Positions 33,492 to 41,829 of a stretch of 64,000 nt of DNA are shown here, one piece after another. The notes beneath the pieces are model-generated. The model saw only the letters and a program-made list of their open reading frames with translations. It searched no databases and was not told the DNA's origin. The first letter of the stretch is position 1, and each line of letters opens with the position of its first letter. The stretch is from an uncultured bacterium (GTDB lineage Bacteria; Bacteroidota; Rhodothermia; Rhodothermales; Rubricoccaceae): positions 1 through 64,000 of the forward strand of contig CANLSR010000005.1 of the NCBI GenBank assembly GCA_947493945.1, read 5' to 3'. The position numbers and the translations under genes are program-made.

Positions 33492-33524
33492 CCGCCCCGC
33501 TGGCGACGGGCGCCAGCGGGGCGG
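33492..33524. terminator. Hairpin between convergent genes built on the CGCTGGCG motif
   Basis: CCGCCCCGCTGGCG-ACGGG-CGCCAGCGGGGCGG, 14-bp perfect arms. Confidence 0.75.
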
Positions 33525-33531
33525 TCCTGTG

Positions 33532-34455
33532 CTAGGCCGGTATGTCGAGCGTCCAGAGTGTGGTGTAGAGCAGGGTCCAGCGGTAGGCCTCCAGCGCGAC
33601 GAGCGTCCCGCCCGTCGCCAGCGTCGTGCCAGACAGCACGGCGCCCCACCACGGAAGTCGGTACACCCGCCGGACGCCGACGACGAGGTACGCCGACCAC
33701 GCCACCAACACCGTCGGTACGATGACGGCGTCGTCGAGGTCGTACGGGACGTTGTCCGTGACCCACACGGCAGCAAAGACCGGAGCAGCCAGCAGCGCCG
33801 TGACGGACATGAACAGCACCATGAACGCCGCCACGGTATGCGTCGCGAGCACGATGTGGCGGACGAGCGGCCGCCGCGTTCCCAAGAGCAGGAGCGCGAT
33901 CAAAAGCGCATAGACCGGAACGAAAACGGCGATCAACGTCGGTGCGAGTGTCTGGGCTCGCTGGGCGAATGCGGCGTCGAAGGCCTCGTCGGTAACGCCG
34001 GCCTCCGCTGCGGCCTCGGCCATTGGCCGCTCGAACACCTCCACTCCTCGGTACAGAGCGGGATTCCCCAGGAAAATCCGCCCACCCACGACGCTCACCC
34101 AGAGGAAGAACAGGACGTTGACAATCAGGAAGAGCCGGACCGGGCGGACGTACAGGCTGCGACGACCCGCGAAGTACTCCTCGGTCAACTTGCCCGGTAC
34201 GAACAGGGCGCGGACGGAGCGCCACAGCCGGCCGTCGGCCGAGGTGACCTCCTGGAACTGCTCGCGCAGGAACGCCGCCAGCGACTCGTCCTCCGGGCCG
34301 ACGGCGCGCTCGCCGCAGCCGTGGCAGTAGCGTCCGCCGAGCGTCTCGCCGCACGCCGCGCACGGCCGGCTGGCGGTCGGCTCCGCCAGCGGGGTGGCGG
34401 ACTCTACGGGCACGAGCACCTCTGGCATAGGCAACGGGGCGGGGCCGGACAACAT
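33532..34455 (-). CDS. DUF3667-like membrane protein with N-terminal zinc ribbon (start may be 34428)
   Basis: CAACGETLGGRYCHGCGER followed by LYVRPVRLFLIVNVLFF and TM helices. Confidence 0.85.
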   Translation of the reverse strand: MLSGPAPLPMPEVLVPVESATPLAEPTASRPCAACGETLGGRYCHGCGERAVGPEDESLAAFLREQFQEVTSADGRLWRSVRALFVPGKLTEEYFAGRRSLYVRPVRLFLIVNVLFFLWVSVVGGRIFLGNPALYRGVEVFERPMAEAAAEAGVTDEAFDAAFAQRAQTLAPTLIAVFVPVYALLIALLLLGTRRPLVRHIVLATHTVAAFMVLFMSVTALLAAPVFAAVWVTDNVPYDLDDAVIVPTVLVAWSAYLVVGVRRVYRLPWWGAVLSGTTLATGGTLVALEAYRWTLLYTTLWTLDIPA

Positions 34456-34509
34456 AAAAACGCGCCGGCCCAGGAGGACCGGCGCGTTCTCGAAAGCAGA
34501 GAGGCCGGG

Positions 34510-34911
34510 CTAGCGGACCAGCGACACGGCGCGCGTGACGGAGCGGCCCTGGCCGTCAGTGGCGCGGACCAAGTAGAGGCCCGGCGGAAGCTGGGCCGCG
34601 TCGACGCGCAGCGTGTACGACCCGGGGCGGACGTCGCCGTCGTGGATCAGCGCCACCCGGCGGCCCAACGCGTCGTGGACGGCGACCGTCATCGTGGTCG
34701 CCGCGTCTACCGCCAGCGTCAGGCGAGTCTCGACGCGGAACGGGTTGGGGCTCGGCGCCGAGAGCCGGAACGGCTGAGGCACATCGTCCACGTGGACGAG
34801 CTCGATCACGCCCGGCGAGGGCGCCTCGGCGGCCTGGACCGGCGCCATCGACCCGGCACTCCCGATCAGGGCAGCAGCGAGGAGCAGTCGGAGGGAGTCG
34901 CGAAGGGCCAT
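34510..34911 (-). CDS. Short secreted protein consisting mostly of a T9SS type-A-like sorting domain
   Basis: Signal peptide plus APSPNPFRVETRLTLAVDAATTMTVAVHDALGRRVALIHDGDVRPGSYTLRVDAAQLPPGLYLVRATDGQGRSVTRAVSLVR. Confidence 0.8.
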   Translation of the reverse strand: MALRDSLRLLLAAALIGSAGSMAPVQAAEAPSPGVIELVHVDDVPQPFRLSAPSPNPFRVETRLTLAVDAATTMTVAVHDALGRRVALIHDGDVRPGSYTLRVDAAQLPPGLYLVRATDGQGRSVTRAVSLVR

Positions 34912-35002
34912 CGGCGGGGGGAATCCGTGGAAGATCGGTGGTACGGCGTGAAAATCCAAACGGGTCCGCTGCAAGGAACGTGCCCCGAGACCGCGCTCGG
35001 GC

Positions 35003-35800
35003 CTACCGCCACAGACGTTGGTTGGCGGGGTCTGTCTCGGCGACGCGGGACAGGCGGTTGGGACGCTCGCGCGCTCCGCTGGCACGCACCGCCAGCGCCA
35101 GCGCCATGCCGGCCAGGAAGCCGCCGATGTGGGCGCCGTAGGCGACGCCGCCCGTCTCCTCAGTCGCTGCGGTCGCGCCCCACTGGTTGAAAAACTGCAT
35201 CGCGATCCACAGCCCGAGCACGGCCACGGCCGGGATGGAGACCACGCGGAAGAAGAACACGGCGTTGACCCGGTTGCGCGGGAACAGCACCAGGTACGCC
35301 CCGAGCACGCCCGCGATCGCCCCGCTGGCGCCCAGGTTGGGCACCAGCCCCGACGGCTGCATCGCGACCTGGACCGCCGTCGCCGCGACGCCGCTCACGA
35401 GGTAGAACAAAACGAACCGGCTCGTTCCGAACCGGTGCTCCACGTTGTCCCCGAAGATCCAGAGGTAGAGCATGTTGCCGGCGATGTGGCCCCACCCCCC
35501 GTGCATGAACATGGCCGTCAGCACGGTGAGGTAGATCAGCGGCGCGCCGCCCGGCCCCGGCCTCTGGGGAATGTCGCGGGCCGAGGTGATCTGGACCGAC
35601 GGGTCCTCCTCCCACGTCGGCCGATCGTTGGCGAGGTCCACGCCCGACGTGATCTCCTGGGGGACGACGCTCCACCCGTAGGTGAACGACGGATCGGCCA
35701 GCTGGTAGGCGAACACCAGCACGTTGAGCGCGATAAACAGGAGCGTCCCCCACGCGGGGCCGTCGAGGCTGCGGTCGTCGTCGCTGAGGGGGAAGAGCAT
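35003..35800 (-). CDS. Rhomboid-family intramembrane serine protease
   Basis: GGWGHIAGNMLYLWIFGDNVE, GASGAIAGVLGAY, AHIGGFLAG. Confidence 0.92.
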   Translation of the reverse strand: MLFPLSDDDRSLDGPAWGTLLFIALNVLVFAYQLADPSFTYGWSVVPQEITSGVDLANDRPTWEEDPSVQITSARDIPQRPGPGGAPLIYLTVLTAMFMHGGWGHIAGNMLYLWIFGDNVEHRFGTSRFVLFYLVSGVAATAVQVAMQPSGLVPNLGASGAIAGVLGAYLVLFPRNRVNAVFFFRVVSIPAVAVLGLWIAMQFFNQWGATAATEETGGVAYGAHIGGFLAGMALALAVRASGARERPNRLSRVAETDPANQRLWR

Positions 35801-36011
35801 CGGAGGGGAACGGCGGAGCCGTGAGGTAGCAGAGGCACCAGTCGGCATAGGCCGCGCCGCTGTGGCTCGCCGCCGGTGGCGTCCTTTGGCACGCCAACGC
35901 CGCCTGCCAGCCGGAGGGCCCGTCCGCCAGAGCCGGGCGGCTGGCGGAACGCGCGGGCGTGGGACGCGGGAGAATCAGAGGCCCAGCGTCCGCTGCGAGA
36001 CGCCGGCCGGG

Positions 36012-36335
36012 CTACTCCTCTTCTGCGTCCTCGTCGTTGATGGGGCCGTCGAAGGCCGCCGAGACCTGGCCGACGTCCTTGAGATCCGCCGCGCCGCCGC
36101 GGTCGGCGTCCACGACGACGTTGTCGGAGTCGATCTCCCGCTCGACCGTCACCTGGTAGCGCATAAAGTCCTCCGACTCGCCGCCCGGCCCGGCATCCTC
36201 GCCCGAGAGCGGGATCGCCTGGATCACGGTCCAGCCCTGGCCCACCTTCTGTCCGATCTGGTTGAGGTGGGCGTCCACGCCGTCGCTTTCTTCGACGTTG
36301 ACGCTGACGAGGAGGGTCTTGAGCTCTTTCTGCAT
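36012..36335 (-). CDS. Small acidic hypothetical protein
   Basis: 107-aa ORF MQKELKTLLVSVNVEESDGVDAHLNQIGQKVGQGWTVIQAIPL...; acidic tail EDAEEE. Confidence 0.65.
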   Translation of the reverse strand: MQKELKTLLVSVNVEESDGVDAHLNQIGQKVGQGWTVIQAIPLSGEDAGPGGESEDFMRYQVTVEREIDSDNVVVDADRGGAADLKDVGQVSAAFDGPINDEDAEEE

Positions 36336-36359
36336 GACGGGTTCTGGAGGAGGGACGCC

Positions 36360-36935
36360 CTAAACGCCGCCCCGCGCGCCGGGTTCGTCCAGCCAGCCCT
36401 TGGCGAGCGCCCAGAACACCGCCGCGGCGTGGATCCCGTGCGCGATCTCCCCGGCCTCCACCAAGGCCGGCAGCTCTCGGGCCGGCACCACGCGGACGCG
36501 CAGGTCCTCGGTGGCCTCCAGCGCCGGCGCCGCCACCCGGTGGGCGCCCCGGGCGACGAAAAGGTGCCCGTAGTTGGTGTGCCGCCCGGGCTCGACCGCC
36601 AGCCGGCCGAGCGCGTCCCACTGGCGGGCCCCGTAGCCGGTCTCTTCGAGGAGTTCGCGGCGGGCGGCGACCTCCGGGTCCTCCCCCGGGTCGATCATGC
36701 CGGCGGGGAGCTCCAGCAGCGCGCGGCCGACGCCGTAGCGGTACTGCTCCACCAGCACGGCGTCGCCGTCGTCAGTCAGGGCCAGCGCGCACGCCCAGTC
36801 GGGGTACTCGACCACGTGGTACTCGTCCAGGACCGGGCCGGCGGGGAGTTGGACGCGGTCGACGCGCAGGGTCATCCACCAGCGCTTGAGCAGGGTTTTG
36901 CGGGCGAGCGTGGTCCAGGGGCGGGGGGCGACCAT
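36360..36935 (-). CDS. Nudix hydrolase (ADP-ribose pyrophosphatase-like)
   Basis: Nudix box GMIDPGEDPEVAARRELLEETGYG. Confidence 0.93.
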   Translation of the reverse strand: MVAPRPWTTLARKTLLKRWWMTLRVDRVQLPAGPVLDEYHVVEYPDWACALALTDDGDAVLVEQYRYGVGRALLELPAGMIDPGEDPEVAARRELLEETGYGARQWDALGRLAVEPGRHTNYGHLFVARGAHRVAAPALEATEDLRVRVVPARELPALVEAGEIAHGIHAAAVFWALAKGWLDEPGARGGV

Positions 36936-37063
36936 GTGCGCCAAGCTAGCCCGGTCCCGCCTGCTGATACACGGTGAAGACAGCGTCTCCCCGGCCGCCG
37001 CCGTTGACTCGGCCCGAGGGCGACCCGTAGTTTTGGCGTCCGCTCCCCCGGGAGTGGCGGCCT

Positions 37064-37139
37064 GCGAGACTAGCTCAGCTGGTAGAGCGCCACCTTGCCA
37101 AGGTGGAGGTCGCGAGTTCGAGTCTCGTGTCTCGCTCCA
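37064..37139 (+). tRNA. tRNA-Gly (anticodon GCC), 3' CCA encoded
   Basis: GCGAGAC...CCACC-TTGCCAA-GGTGG...GCGAG-TTCGAGT-CTCGT-GTCTCGC-T-CCA cloverleaf. Confidence 0.96.
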
Positions 37140-37143
37140 GACG

Positions 37144-37176
37144 AAACGCCCTTCCCGATGCCGGGGAGGGCGTTTT
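37144..37176 (+). terminator. Intrinsic terminator downstream of tRNA-Gly
   Basis: AAACGCCCTTCCC-GATGCC-GGGGAGGGCGTTTT. Confidence 0.85.
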
Positions 37177-37224
37177 GCATTGTGCACCGTCGCCGAGGCG
37201 TGGGCGGAGGCCAGGGCCCCCGCC

Positions 37225-38247
37225 TTACAGCCAGCCCCGCTGGCGGTACCAGCCGACGGTCTCGGCCAGGCCCTCCGCCAGCTCCACCCGGGGCGCGTAA
37301 CCGACCGCCGCGCCGGCCTTGGACGAGTCGCAGGTCCAGGCGTGGCGCGCCGCCTCGGCCTTGTCGGCCGTCAGCGGCGGCAGCCGCCCAAGCCACCCGC
37401 CGACGCGCTCCGCCAGCGCCCCGGCCACGCCGATCACCGGGCCCGGGACGGGCAGCTTTACAGTGCGGCGCCCCAGCGCAGACTCCACGGCGGCGCGCAC
37501 CTCGGCCCAGCTGTACCCGCGCGTCCCCACAAAGTAGGTCTCCCCCGCCGCCTCGCCCGATGCCGCCAGGTCGGCCATCCCGCGCACCAGGTCGCGGACG
37601 TGGACCAGCGAGATGCGCGGCTGGCAGTCGTCGCCGACGACGGGGAACAGGCCGCGAGAGGCGCCCTTGATCATCTCGTAGAGGTCGGCCTCGCGGGGGC
37701 CGTAGACGGCCGGCGGGCGGACCACGGTGGCGCCCAGGTCGGCGTAGTCGCGGCGGATGGCGTCCTCCATCCGCGCCTTGCTGACGCCGTACATCGAGAT
37801 CGGGCGGAGCGGGTCGGTCTCGGTCGCGGGGACGGGCTGGCCTCCGCGGATCTCGTTGGGCCCCATCGCCTCCAGGCTGCTCGTCACCAGCACGCGTGCG
37901 GCGGGCGACGCCTCGCGCGCCGCGTCCAGCACCGCCCGCGTCCCGTCGACGTTGGCGCGGTCCAAGGTGGCCTGGTCGCGGGCGCGCGTCAGCCCGGCGA
38001 CGTGGGCGACCAGCGCGGCGCCCTCGGCCCCCTGGCGGAGCGCGTCGGCGTGGCCGAGGTCGCCCCGGACGGTTTCGACGTCGAGCCCGGCGAGCCACTT
38101 GGGGTCCTGGCGGACGAGCGCCCGAACGCGGTAGCCCCGCCGGAGCAGCTCTTCGGCTAGGTGGCTCCCGACGAACCCGGTGCCGCCGGTGACGAAGGCG
38201 AGCGGAGAGGGGGCGGGCATTGGTCGGGCGGGCGGGGCGGATGCCAA
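37225..38247 (-). CDS. NAD-dependent epimerase/dehydratase (extended SDR)
   Basis: AFVTGGTGFVGSHLAEELL, YGVSKARME. Confidence 0.92.
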   Translation of the reverse strand: MASAPPARPMPAPSPLAFVTGGTGFVGSHLAEELLRRGYRVRALVRQDPKWLAGLDVETVRGDLGHADALRQGAEGAALVAHVAGLTRARDQATLDRANVDGTRAVLDAAREASPAARVLVTSSLEAMGPNEIRGGQPVPATETDPLRPISMYGVSKARMEDAIRRDYADLGATVVRPPAVYGPREADLYEMIKGASRGLFPVVGDDCQPRISLVHVRDLVRGMADLAASGEAAGETYFVGTRGYSWAEVRAAVESALGRRTVKLPVPGPVIGVAGALAERVGGWLGRLPPLTADKAEAARHAWTCDSSKAGAAVGYAPRVELAEGLAETVGWYRQRGWL

Positions 38248-38267
38248 CGCCGCGCCCGACGCCGGGT

Positions 38268-40769
38268 TCAGCGGCCGAGCCGGGCGCGGATGCCCACCGT
38301 CAGCGTGCGTGGGAGGCCGGGGCGCAGGCCGGCCGGGCGGCGGGCGACCTCGTAGGTCGCGTCGGTCACGTTGACGATGCGGCCGACGAGCACGGCGCCG
38401 CCCAGCAGCGGCGCCTCAGCGACGGCGTCGAACGTCAGGTGGGCCCCGATGCGCTCGTCGTCCGGGATGTCGCCCTGGCCGGCGACCGCCCGCATGGCCG
38501 AGACGGCGTTGCCCAGCAGCGCCGCCGACCACCCGCCGCGCTCGACGCCGGCGCGCAGGTAGAGGCGGCGCCGGGCCTGGTAGGGCAGCTCGTCGCCCTC
38601 GGCGACCGTGCCCCACGCGTCGAAGTCGCTCTCGAAGGCGCTCTGGAAGTGGGCGTCGGTCCAGGTGTAGGCCAGCCGCACCGGCGCGGCCCAGCCGCTG
38701 GCGGACGTCGCCAGCCGGACGAGGTCGGCGGTGAGGCCGAGCTCGGCGCCGCGCACGTTGACGCGCCCGCCGTTGAACTGGTCGGCGGTGCCGCCGCCGC
38801 CGGCCGCGGCCAGGTCGCTGCCGAGCAGGTTGCGGTAGCCCGTCCAGAAGCCGGCCACCTGGACCTCGACGCCCGGCCGCCCGACGCGCACGCCCAGCTC
38901 GGCGTTGACGCTCGACTCGGGGTCGGTCTCGGGGCGGCTGTCCGGCGGCGCGAAGCCGCGGTGGAGCCCGCCGAACACGCGCCAGCCGCCGCCCACATCG
39001 ACCAGTGCGCCCAGGCCGGGGATCAGGGCCGTGACCGTGTTGTCGCGCGCCTCCAGGTCCGCCCCCGTCCGCTCAAGGTCGGCCTTGCCGTAGTCCTCGC
39101 GGCGCAGCCGGACGGATTCGAGGCGCAGGCCCGGCGTCAGCGACAGCGGCCCCCACGTCGCCTCCACCTGGACGTACCCGGCCACGGCCCGCGCCGACTC
39201 GATGCGGTTGCTGTCGGTGCCGGGCGTGCCCGCCTCGGCCAGCGCCACCGCGCCGCCTTCGGTCGCGTAGCGGTCGACCCACTGGAACCGGTCCATCTCG
39301 TCGGTGTGGAGGCGCAGGCCGGTCTCGACGAGCGCGCCGGCCTCGGGACGTCCCAGGCGCACTCCCAGTGCGGTCTGGATGCCCTGGCTGCGGTACTCGC
39401 GGTTGTTGGCCTTGACCGCCAGCGTGCCGGTGCCCGCGCCGCGCACGGCGTCGAAGGCCGAGGCGTAGAGCTCGGGGTCGTCCACCAGCGCCGCGATGCC
39501 CACCGCGGCGCCGTCGGCGCCGGTCACCTTGTCGAGCTTGTACCAGTTGCGCGCGAACGCGTTGCGGTACACGGTCGTGGTCAGGTCGACGCGCTCGGAA
39601 AAGAGGGCGACGTGGCGCGCGCGGAGCGCCGTGTGGTCGGCGTCCATCTGGTCCAGTTGGCTGCCGGCGTAGCGGGCGTAGGGCGCCGCCTCGAAGTCGG
39701 CGTCGGTCAGGCCGAGGTAGGTCTCGTCGGAGACCTCGTCGGTGGCGCTGGCGGTCAGGGTGAGCGACTGGAAGACGGCCGCGCCGGGCGCCGTCGCCAG
39801 CCGGACACGCCCGAACAGGTCGGTCTTGTCGAAGCCCGTCGAGAGGTCGCCGCCGCCCGGCCCCGCCAGCGCCAGGCCGTCCGCCCCCTGGATGGTCTTG
39901 AAGCCGTCCACGTTGTCGCTTCGGACCTCGGCCACGACGCCCACGCCCAGGCCGCCGAGCCAGGGCGCCGAGGCCGTCGACGTGCCGGCGCGGGCGTGGA
40001 GCGTCCGCTGGTCGTTGGGGCCGATCGCGACCTCGCCGCGCGCCTCCGGTCCCGCCGGGATGTCGGCCGCGAGCAGGTTGAGGGCGCCGCCCGTCGTGGC
40101 CGGGCCGTACTTGATCTGGCCCGCGCCGGTCCGCACCTCGACGCCGTCCATGCGCGCGACGGTCGGGAAGTAGTAGGCGGCGGGGGCGGCGTAGGGCGCC
40201 GGCGCGATGGGGACGCCGTCCTCCATGAGCGTGATCGTGCTGGAGCGTTCGGCGCCGCTGCCGCGCAGCCCCACGTTGGGCCGCAGGCCGTAGCCGTCCT
40301 CCTCCTGGAGCGTCACGCCCGGCACCTCGCGCAGCACGCGGTGCGCGTCGCCGTTGCCGATCTGCTGGAGCGTCCGGCGGCCGATGTAGTGGCCCGAGCC
40401 GGGCAGGTCCAGCGTGCCGCGCCCGGTCAGCGTCTCGCGGGCCGTCACCACCACCTCGCCGGGGTCGAGCGTGACCTCGACCAGCACCAGCCGCACCGCC
40501 GTGCGCTCCCCGCTGCTCAGCGTCACCGCGACGCGGTCGCCGGCGTAGCCCACGCGGCTAGCGGCGACGGTGTACGTGCCGTCCGCCAGCCCGGCGATTT
40601 CGAACCGGCCGGCAGCGTCGGTGGCCGTCCCCGCGCGCGTGCCCTCGACCACGACGCTCGCGCCGGCCAGGCCGACGCCCCGGGCGTCTTCGACGACGCC
40701 CACGATCTGGGCTTGGGCGGCCGCCGAGGCGGCGAGGAGGAGGAGGAAGGCGAGGGGGCGGACGGGCAT
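38268..40769 (-). CDS. TonB-dependent receptor (FecA-like) with N-terminal carboxypeptidase-regulatory-like domain
   Basis: Signal peptide, GVGLAGASVVVEGTRAGTATDAAGRFEIAGL, plug LREVPGVTLQEEDGYGLRPNVGLRGSGAERSSTITLMEDGVPI. Confidence 0.92.
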   Translation of the reverse strand: MPVRPLAFLLLLAASAAAQAQIVGVVEDARGVGLAGASVVVEGTRAGTATDAAGRFEIAGLADGTYTVAASRVGYAGDRVAVTLSSGERTAVRLVLVEVTLDPGEVVVTARETLTGRGTLDLPGSGHYIGRRTLQQIGNGDAHRVLREVPGVTLQEEDGYGLRPNVGLRGSGAERSSTITLMEDGVPIAPAPYAAPAAYYFPTVARMDGVEVRTGAGQIKYGPATTGGALNLLAADIPAGPEARGEVAIGPNDQRTLHARAGTSTASAPWLGGLGVGVVAEVRSDNVDGFKTIQGADGLALAGPGGGDLSTGFDKTDLFGRVRLATAPGAAVFQSLTLTASATDEVSDETYLGLTDADFEAAPYARYAGSQLDQMDADHTALRARHVALFSERVDLTTTVYRNAFARNWYKLDKVTGADGAAVGIAALVDDPELYASAFDAVRGAGTGTLAVKANNREYRSQGIQTALGVRLGRPEAGALVETGLRLHTDEMDRFQWVDRYATEGGAVALAEAGTPGTDSNRIESARAVAGYVQVEATWGPLSLTPGLRLESVRLRREDYGKADLERTGADLEARDNTVTALIPGLGALVDVGGGWRVFGGLHRGFAPPDSRPETDPESSVNAELGVRVGRPGVEVQVAGFWTGYRNLLGSDLAAAGGGGTADQFNGGRVNVRGAELGLTADLVRLATSASGWAAPVRLAYTWTDAHFQSAFESDFDAWGTVAEGDELPYQARRRLYLRAGVERGGWSAALLGNAVSAMRAVAGQGDIPDDERIGAHLTFDAVAEAPLLGGAVLVGRIVNVTDATYEVARRPAGLRPGLPRTLTVGIRARLGR

Positions 40770-40770
40770 G

Positions 40771-40827
40771 GGATCTCGTTATCTGGACGAGATCCAAGCT
40801 ATCCCCCTTATCTGGATCCCGTCCAGA
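40771..40827 (-). promoter_or_regulatory. Candidate operator cluster upstream of TonB-dependent receptor
   Basis: GGATCTCG(9 nt)CGAGATCC at 40771-40795; TCTGGA(5 nt)TCCAGA at 40811-40827; direct TTATCTGGA at 40779 and 40808. Confidence 0.55.
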
Positions 40828-40926
40828 CAATACGGCCTTGCGCAGCCTCTTCACGGGACCCTCTACACAAAGGGCGGGCCGACCGCGTGGCCGGCCCGCC
40901 CCGCTGGCGGTGCTCGTCGGGAGCCC

Positions 40927-41664
40927 TTAGTCCTCGGTCGGGTCCTCGTTCTTCTCTTCCATCACCTCGATGTTCTCGGCCGGCTCGCCGACGCCCTCGC
41001 CCAGCACCGTGTCGATGATGCCGTACTCCTTGGCCTGGGCGGGGCTCATGAAGTTGTCGCGGTCGGTGTCCTTCTCCACCTGCTCGACCGACTGGCCGGT
41101 GTGGTGCGAGATCACCTCGTTCATCCGCTTCTTGATGTACAGGATCTCCTCGGCCTGGATCTGGATGTCCGAGGCCTGGCCCTGGGCGCCCGACGACGGC
41201 TGGTGGATCATGATGCGGCTGTTGGGGAGCGCGGCCCGCTTGCCCTTGGCGCCGCCCAGCAGGAACACCGAGCCCATCGACGCCGCCAGCCCGACGCAGA
41301 TCGTCGCCACGTCGGGCTTGACGAACTGCATGGTGTCGTAGACGGCCATGCCGGAGTAGACCGCGCCGCCGGGGCTGTTGATGTAGATGTTGATGTCCTT
41401 CTCGGGGTCCTCGGCGGCCAGGAACAGCAGCTGGGCCACGGCCAGGTTGGCCGTCGTGTCGTTGACCTGGGTCCCGAACAGGATGATCCGGTCCTTGAGG
41501 AGGCGCGAGAAGATGTCGTAGGACCGCTCGCCGCGCGTCGTCTGCTCGACGACCATCGGGACGAGGGCGTTGATCGGCGCGGCGTCGAAGCCGCCCGAGT
41601 AGATGCCCTCCGGCATGGACGTGATGCCCTTGGCGAAGGTGACGAGGTCGCTGATCTGGCTCAT
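40927..41664 (-). CDS. clpP: ATP-dependent Clp protease proteolytic subunit
   Basis: [45 protein letters not shown]. Confidence 0.96.
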   Translation of the reverse strand: MSQISDLVTFAKGITSMPEGIYSGGFDAAPINALVPMVVEQTTRGERSYDIFSRLLKDRIILFGTQVNDTTANLAVAQLLFLAAEDPEKDINIYINSPGGAVYSGMAVYDTMQFVKPDVATICVGLAASMGSVFLLGGAKGKRAALPNSRIMIHQPSSGAQGQASDIQIQAEEILYIKKRMNEVISHHTGQSVEQVEKDTDRDNFMSPAQAKEYGIIDTVLGEGVGEPAENIEVMEEKNEDPTED

Positions 41665-41790
41665 TCTTGTAGGAGTCGGGGGGAGCGTGTCTGTTTCGGA
41701 TTGGCACCCAGGCGCGCGGGCACGGTTCCGAACCGCGCCGCCAGCGGGCGGTGCGCGTCGGTCGGCCGCTGCACTCGGGCTGCGACCCGC

Positions 41791-41818
41791 GTAGGGGCGT
41801 ATCGCGATACGCCCCTAC
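41791..41818. repeat. Perfect 28-bp palindrome
   Basis: GTAGGGGCGTATCGCGATACGCCCCTAC equals its reverse complement; in the clpP-tig gap. Confidence 0.95.
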
Positions 41819-41829
41819 CCGCCGCGCGG

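Noticed and set aside
37064-37300. Integration site at tRNA-Gly
   Set aside because: tRNA is followed by a clear terminator and an ordinary SDR gene; no att duplication or integrase seen
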